This document shows positions 5,730-7,707 of a stretch of 7,707 bases of DNA, in pieces. Each line of letters starts with the position of its first letter. Within the stretch, counting starts at the first letter, position 1. Position numbers and translations under genes: made by a program. The DNA comes from Erysipelotrichaceae bacterium (GTDB lineage Bacteria; Bacillota_I; Bacilli_A; Erysipelotrichales; Erysipelotrichaceae), in contig JAFWKS010000191.1 in NCBI GenBank assembly GCA_017511325.1, positions 1 to 7,707 of the forward strand, read 5' to 3'. Under the pieces are notes generated by a model. That model worked only from the letters and a program-made list of their open reading frames with translations. It was not told the DNA's origin and did not search any database.

Positions 5730-6539
5730 TTATCTCTTTTCCAGCACTTGAACGATATGGTCAGAGAAGCCCATTAGGTCAGGTCTTTCTGCAGTCGCGA
5801 GCAGATATTGGATCCATTCTTTGTAGGATGCTTCATTCATCGAATTTACAGATTCGCTGATGATCTGGGAGATGCCGTCCTGGGAAAATCTGCAGACTTT
5901 GTCTGCGTTGTTTTCCTGGCAGACAGCGTTGATTAGCTCGTCCACGACCATCATCGTATCCAGTATTCTTGAAGATCCCGTGTTTTCAGTCACGAGAGCG
6001 GTTTCTCTGTCATAACCGATCGTTGTAATCTCTATTGCCGGGTTCTCACTCATGAAGATTTCGTGGATCAGTCCTGCATCCTGCATGCAGAAGGCGATGA
6101 AAACCACACCGCCGGGCTTTGCAATCCGCAGCGCTTCGGCACAGGCAAGCTTCCGTTCTTCAAAATCTTTCAGACTGTATACGGGGCCCATGAGAAGAAC
6201 AATATCATAGGCATCCTCGTTCAGGAAAGATAGATCTTTGGCATTTCCCTCAAATACGCTCACTTTACTGTTGCCGGCAAACAAAGACTTCATTTCTTCA
6301 ACATAGCGAGGGGTGAGTTCTACTGCATCCACAAGGTAGCCTTCATCAGCCAGTGCTTTCGTGTATGTTCCACCGCCCGCTCCGATATCAGCAATTTTAG
6401 CGTTTGGACGAAGGAATTTGTGCAAGTAGTGCATGGTTACGATAAACTCGGTTTCGTTTGCCTTTGTATAGGTCAGACGATTCTTCTCGGGGAAACCGGT
6501 ATATTGTTCGATTACTTTTTTCTCTTGCTCATGCGACAT
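5730..6539 (-). CDS. Class I SAM-dependent methyltransferase, substrate unknown
   Basis: This 269-residue soluble protein has the Rossmann-fold methyltransferase pattern: motif I IADIGAGGGTY (residues 49-59), acidic residue E74 after strand 2 (DAVELT), motif II around VFEGNAKDLSF (95-105), motif IV YDIVLLMGPVYSL (111-123), and LRIAKPGGVVFIAF (137-150). It resembles UbiE/methyltransferase-11 type small-molecule enzymes. Nothing points to a DNA, rRNA or protein substrate, and no target-recognition domain is visible. The start (6537-6539) follows an AGGAAGGAAAG purine-rich site. A regulatory repeat identical to one before the lipoprotein gene lies upstream. The insertion sequence begins about 26 bp after its stop, possibly separating it from its terminator. 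Confidence 0.82.
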   Translation of the reverse strand: MSHEQEKKVIEQYTGFPEKNRLTYTKANETEFIVTMHYLHKFLRPNAKIADIGAGGGTYTKALADEGYLVDAVELTPRYVEEMKSLFAGNSKVSVFEGNAKDLSFLNEDAYDIVLLMGPVYSLKDFEERKLACAEALRIAKPGGVVFIAFCMQDAGLIHEIFMSENPAIEITTIGYDRETALVTENTGSSRILDTMMVVDELINAVCQENNADKVCRFSQDGISQIISESVNSMNEASYKEWIQYLLATAERPDLMGFSDHIVQVLEKR

Positions 6540-6590
6540 AATCTCTTTCCTTCCTGATAAATCCAGATTTCGCGATATCTCGACAAACGT

Positions 6591-6676
6591 CGATTTGTCT
6601 TTCTGTTTCCATTTTAATAAAAAAGACTTCGGATTATATAACAGAAGTCTTTGTTTGAATGAATTATGTTCGTAAA
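6591..6676 (-). repeat. 86-bp regulatory direct repeat, copy 1 (upstream of the methyltransferase)
   Basis: This block is identical to 7622-7707 except one base (G at 6605, A at 7636), at a period of 1031 bp. It contains a 9-bp-stem hairpin with a minus-strand U-tract and ends about 50 bp before the methyltransferase start codon. Both copies sit in the same position and orientation before a gene, so they are probably promoter or leader duplications. The second copy reaches the window edge, so the full length is unknown. Confidence 0.9.
6619..6652 (-). terminator. Terminator-like hairpin or operator palindrome in repeat copy 1
   Basis: Minus-strand AAAGACTTC (6644-6652) pairs perfectly with GAAGTCTTT (6622-6630) over a 13-nt loop, followed by TTTATT. 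The loop contains TATAAT (6633-6638), so it may instead be an operator around a -10, although no clear -35 is found. Either it ends or attenuates transcription before the methyltransferase, or a dimer binds it. Sequence alone does not decide. Confidence 0.55.
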
Positions 6677-6693
6677 TCTACACCTTTATAAAC

Positions 6694-6718
6694 ATCTCGA
6701 CGAAACTAGAATTTGTCT
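6694..6718. repeat. Short diverged direct repeat flanking repeat copy 1
   Basis: ATCTCGACGAAAC...ATTTGTCT here matches ATCTCGACAAAC...ATTTGTCT at 6577-6600: 20 matching positions, four central mismatches and one gap. The pair lies on both sides of the 86-bp copy. It may be a remnant of an older duplication next to the 3' end of the lipoprotein gene. Confidence 0.4.
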
Positions 6719-6719
6719 G

Positions 6720-7601
6720 TCACATTAATTTGTCAAATAAACTTTTATCATTTACGGCGATTGCTTCGCTCCAATCTTCTAGCCCAACATCCTTCAAGTA
6801 TCTCCGAATTGTCTGCAAGGCGGAACTGCGGTCACCATTTAGCTCGACATAACCGCAAATCTCTTGAAGGAGGACCGCTCTTGCAGCTGTTTCAGAAGCA
6901 GAGTCCTCCCCGATGTTTTCGAACGGCATAACAATATAGCATTCATAAGATTCCATTCGTTTACCAGAGCGCAGATAGAAAATGGATTCCGTATCTGCGA
7001 AACCGATGACCGTGAAGGTCCTTCGATCGCCTATATAGAATGCTTCAAATGTATCACTCAGATTAAAAAGCTCCCGATATGCCTCTCCCAGGATTACAGG
7101 AATGGATTCTGAATCATGGTAATCAAAATCCGTTGACTGAAAGCCTCTTCCTGCTGTTATATCTATAGGAAATAGTGAAAAGTAGTTCTCCGATACCTGT
7201 ATCGCCTCTGCTGCTATTATGTTTTCTCCATTGATGACATATTCTGATTGAGCCTGAAATTCCGTACCGAAATTCACATAACATATTTCAGGTATCTCGT
7301 TGTTTATGACTTCTATAAAATTATTACAATAGGCAAAGAATTCGAACTCCGAACAATCGGTCAACAAATGCCTGTACTCAAGAAGCCTATGAAAAAGAGT
7401 TCCGTCATCATTCATGTATTCGTCATACTGATCTTCTGTAAGGTATTCTGAAACCTCATAGACATTGACATAGTCGTTTCTGTTTGCGTCAACAGTGGTA
7501 TCGTCTGCTTTGTTTGTTCCTGATGCTTCACATCCACAAAATAGGCATGTAGTCAAAATTGACAAAAGGATAAGGACTGTATGAGTCTTTTTCTTTATCA
7601 T
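6720..7601 (-). CDS. Lipoprotein with MacB/FtsX-type extracytoplasmic core domain, no permease membrane segments
   Basis: This 293-residue predicted lipoprotein begins MIKKKTHTVLILLSILTTCL. Its lipobox is L-F-C-G-C with lipidated C24, followed by a low-complexity linker (25-42). The middle matches the periplasmic core domain of MacB/FtsX permeases: IQVSENYFSLFPIDITAGRGF (134-154, in segments), IPVILGEAYRELF (167-179), and RRTFTVIGFAD (193-203). Full permeases have an N-terminal membrane helix and three C-terminal ones. Here the first is a lipoprotein signal and the protein ends in SLFDKLM with no membrane helix. It is either a stand-alone surface lipoprotein using this fold or a truncated permease. 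No ATPase partner lies in the window. The ribosome binding site is AGGTGA, 7 nt before the ATG. Function is unknown. Confidence 0.75.
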   Translation of the reverse strand: MIKKKTHTVLILLSILTTCLFCGCEASGTNKADDTTVDANRNDYVNVYEVSEYLTEDQYDEYMNDDGTLFHRLLEYRHLLTDCSEFEFFAYCNNFIEVINNEIPEICYVNFGTEFQAQSEYVINGENIIAAEAIQVSENYFSLFPIDITAGRGFQSTDFDYHDSESIPVILGEAYRELFNLSDTFEAFYIGDRRTFTVIGFADTESIFYLRSGKRMESYECYIVMPFENIGEDSASETAARAVLLQEICGYVELNGDRSSALQTIRRYLKDVGLEDWSEAIAVNDKSLFDKLM

Positions 7602-7621
7602 TTGTGTTCACCTGTAAATAA

Positions 7622-7707
7622 CGATTTGTCTTTCTATTTCCATTTTAATAAAAAAGACTTCGGATTATATAACAGAAGTCTTTGTTTGAATGAATTATGT
7701 TCGTAAA
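7622..7707 (-). repeat. 86-bp regulatory direct repeat, copy 2 (upstream of the lipoprotein gene)
   Basis: Matches 6591-6676 at 85 of 86 positions and continues to the window edge, so it may be longer. It ends about 20 bp before the lipoprotein start codon. Identity drops abruptly on the gene-proximal side. Confidence 0.9.
7650..7683 (-). terminator. Terminator-like hairpin or operator palindrome in repeat copy 2
   Basis: Same perfect 9-bp stem (7653-7661 with 7675-7683), 13-nt loop containing TATAAT, and minus-strand T-tract as at 6619-6652. It lies about 50 nt before the lipoprotein start. Attenuator or operator cannot be told apart from sequence. Confidence 0.55.

Noticed and set aside
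6622..6676. Repeat as an integron attC site or a LexA box (GAACATAATTC)
   Set aside because: No paired RYYYAAC/GTTRRRY core sites are seen, and the GAAC element does not fit CGAAC-N4-GTTCG.
1..7707. CRISPR arrays, tRNA or rRNA genes
   Set aside because: No regularly spaced repeat series, cloverleaf with conserved T-arm, or rRNA-like segment was seen by eye on either strand.

Overview
The window looks like an accessory region of a low-to-moderate GC Gram-positive (Bacillota) genome, most likely a prophage or integrative element in a clostridial or related gut-type anaerobe. The evidence is strong AGGAGG-type ribosome binding sites, sigma-A promoters with 17-bp spacers, short U-tract terminators, a Gram-positive lipoprotein, and a phage-type recombination gene beside RecD2. 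The species cannot be named from sequence alone. All supported genes lie on the minus strand, so genetic order runs from high to low coordinates.

Layout in transcription order. (1) 7707-6720: a copy of an 86-bp regulatory repeat, then a lipoprotein with a MacB/FtsX-type extracytoplasmic core. (2) 6676-5730: a second, nearly identical copy of the repeat, then a class I SAM-dependent methyltransferase. (3) About 5701-3879: an apparently intact IS200/IS605-family element with a Y1 (HUH) transposase tnpA, the RNA-guided nuclease tnpB overlapping it by 11 nt, hairpins at both ends, and a probable omega/reRNA at the tnpB 3' end. (4) 3877-1507: a terminator, a strong promoter, a leader with a second terminator-like hairpin, the helicase recD2, and its terminator. 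(5) 1508-367: an operon of a ribbon-helix-helix (DUF1778) antitoxin, a GNAT (TacT-like) toxin and a small coiled-coil-rich protein of unknown function. (6) 332-1: a second strong promoter and leader, and the first 49 codons of a RecT/Bet-like single-strand annealing protein cut by the window edge.

The most interesting pattern is regulatory. The recT-like and recD2 genes are separated by the toxin-antitoxin operon, yet their promoters share a 36-bp block (32/36 identical). It contains the -10 and, exactly 5 bp away, the imperfect palindrome TGTTATTTTAAACA. In both cases the leader then meets a hairpin plus U-tract resembling an intrinsic terminator before the ribosome binding site. The lipoprotein and methyltransferase genes also each have a hairpin plus U-tract in their duplicated upstream region. 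This suggests coordinated control, by a common repressor and/or by attenuation and antitermination, of separate genes in one mobile element. No protein in the window is an evident regulator of it.
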